Of a stretch of 45,091 bases of DNA, positions 45,073 through 45,091 are shown in pieces. The notes under the pieces are model-generated. The model was not told the origin of the DNA, made no database searches, and saw only the letters and a program-made list of their open reading frames with translations. A program made the position numbers and the translations under genes. Location of the stretch: assembly GCA_017993615.1 (NCBI GenBank), contig JAGOMJ010000018.1, positions 1 through 45,091 on the forward strand, in the 5' to 3' direction. Source of the stretch: Smithella sp. Its GTDB lineage: Bacteria > Desulfobacterota > Syntrophia > Syntrophales > Smithellaceae. The first letter of the stretch is position 1, and every line of letters starts with the position of its first letter.

Positions 45073-45091
45073 AATTGACGCAGTGAAACTA
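44985..45091 (+). mobile_element. Left end of an IS3-like insertion sequence
   Basis: TGGACACC at 44985-44992 resembles the terminal sequence of many IS3-family elements. It is followed 50 bases later by an IS3-type OrfA start. The right end, second transposase frame and target duplication lie beyond the window, so the exact boundary is provisional (the terminal repeat may begin two or three bases earlier). Confidence 0.6.
45035..45091 (+). CDS. IS3-family transposase OrfA, N-terminal fragment
   Basis: The frame ATG 45035 to the window edge reads MTTERKSYSKQFKIDAVKL. This is the usual N-terminus of the helix-turn-helix OrfA protein (the pattern R-x-Y/F-S-x-x-F-K-x-x-A-V-x-L) that forms the first half of IS3-family transposases. 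GAGGTGAG lies directly upstream. Only 19 codons are visible, so group and integrity cannot be judged. It overlaps the end of the HEPN-motif frame by 38 bases in another reading frame. Confidence 0.75.
   Translation, partial: MTTERKSYSKQFKIDAVKL

Overview
The window looks like a chromosomal segment of a Gram-negative anaerobe of the Desulfobacterota, most probably Syntrophales (Syntrophus/Smithella-like). This rests on three things: siroheme-dependent heme synthesis genes (ahbC, ahbD and an AhbA/B-type decarboxylase), a lysS-lolC-lolD-bamA-skp-lpx cluster that includes sugar 3-amination genes, and a fused ADP-forming acyl-CoA synthetase. The taxonomic call is inference; there is no rRNA gene in the window.

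Layout, left to right. (1) 1-195: degenerate 77-bp tandem repeats, then a membrane diguanylate cyclase (328-1593) and an exported lipase-like hydrolase (1876-3552). (2) 3710-12739, plus strand: a heme/siroheme operon with a precorrin-2 dehydrogenase, hemX, hemA, hemC, a cobA-hemD fusion, ahbC, hemB, ahbD and one AhbA/B-type siroheme decarboxylase subunit. A dispersed inverted repeat lies between hemC and cobA-hemD. polA follows (12765-15422). (3) 15433-23664, minus strand: the widespread rho-rpmE-prfA-prmC-murA-hisD order, ending in a frameshifted small gene and ubiE/menG. An oppositely oriented small gene with an R-N-x3-H motif lies between prfA and prmC, and prmC has its own good promoter. 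(4) 23956-41453, minus strand: a long envelope operon running lysS, lolC/E, lolD, bamA, skp, lpxD, lpxA, gnnA-like, gnnB-like, lpxB, msbA, lpxK, waaF, gmhB, waaC and a 56-residue Trm112-family gene. Together these build lipid A and the inner-core heptose, move lipid A and lipoproteins outward and insert outer-membrane proteins. (5) 41651-44475, plus strand: a TetR regulator with a promoter/operator dyad, overlapping the acyl-CoA synthetase gene by one base. (6) 44662-45091: an AT-rich gene with an R-x4-H motif, apparently cut by the left end of an IS3-like element whose first transposase gene runs off the window.

Most of the window is housekeeping or envelope biosynthesis. I did not find a convincing new multi-gene system. 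The best leads are the two HEPN-motif small proteins (one inside a core operon, one broken by an IS), the gnnA/gnnB pair between lpxA and lpxB that predicts an amide-linked diamino lipid A, the extra N-terminal domain on BamA, the degenerate proofreading site of PolA, and a small gene broken at two homopolymer runs. Several starts were moved to internal GTG, TTG or ATG codons because of ribosome-binding sites and overlaps; these are stated per gene.
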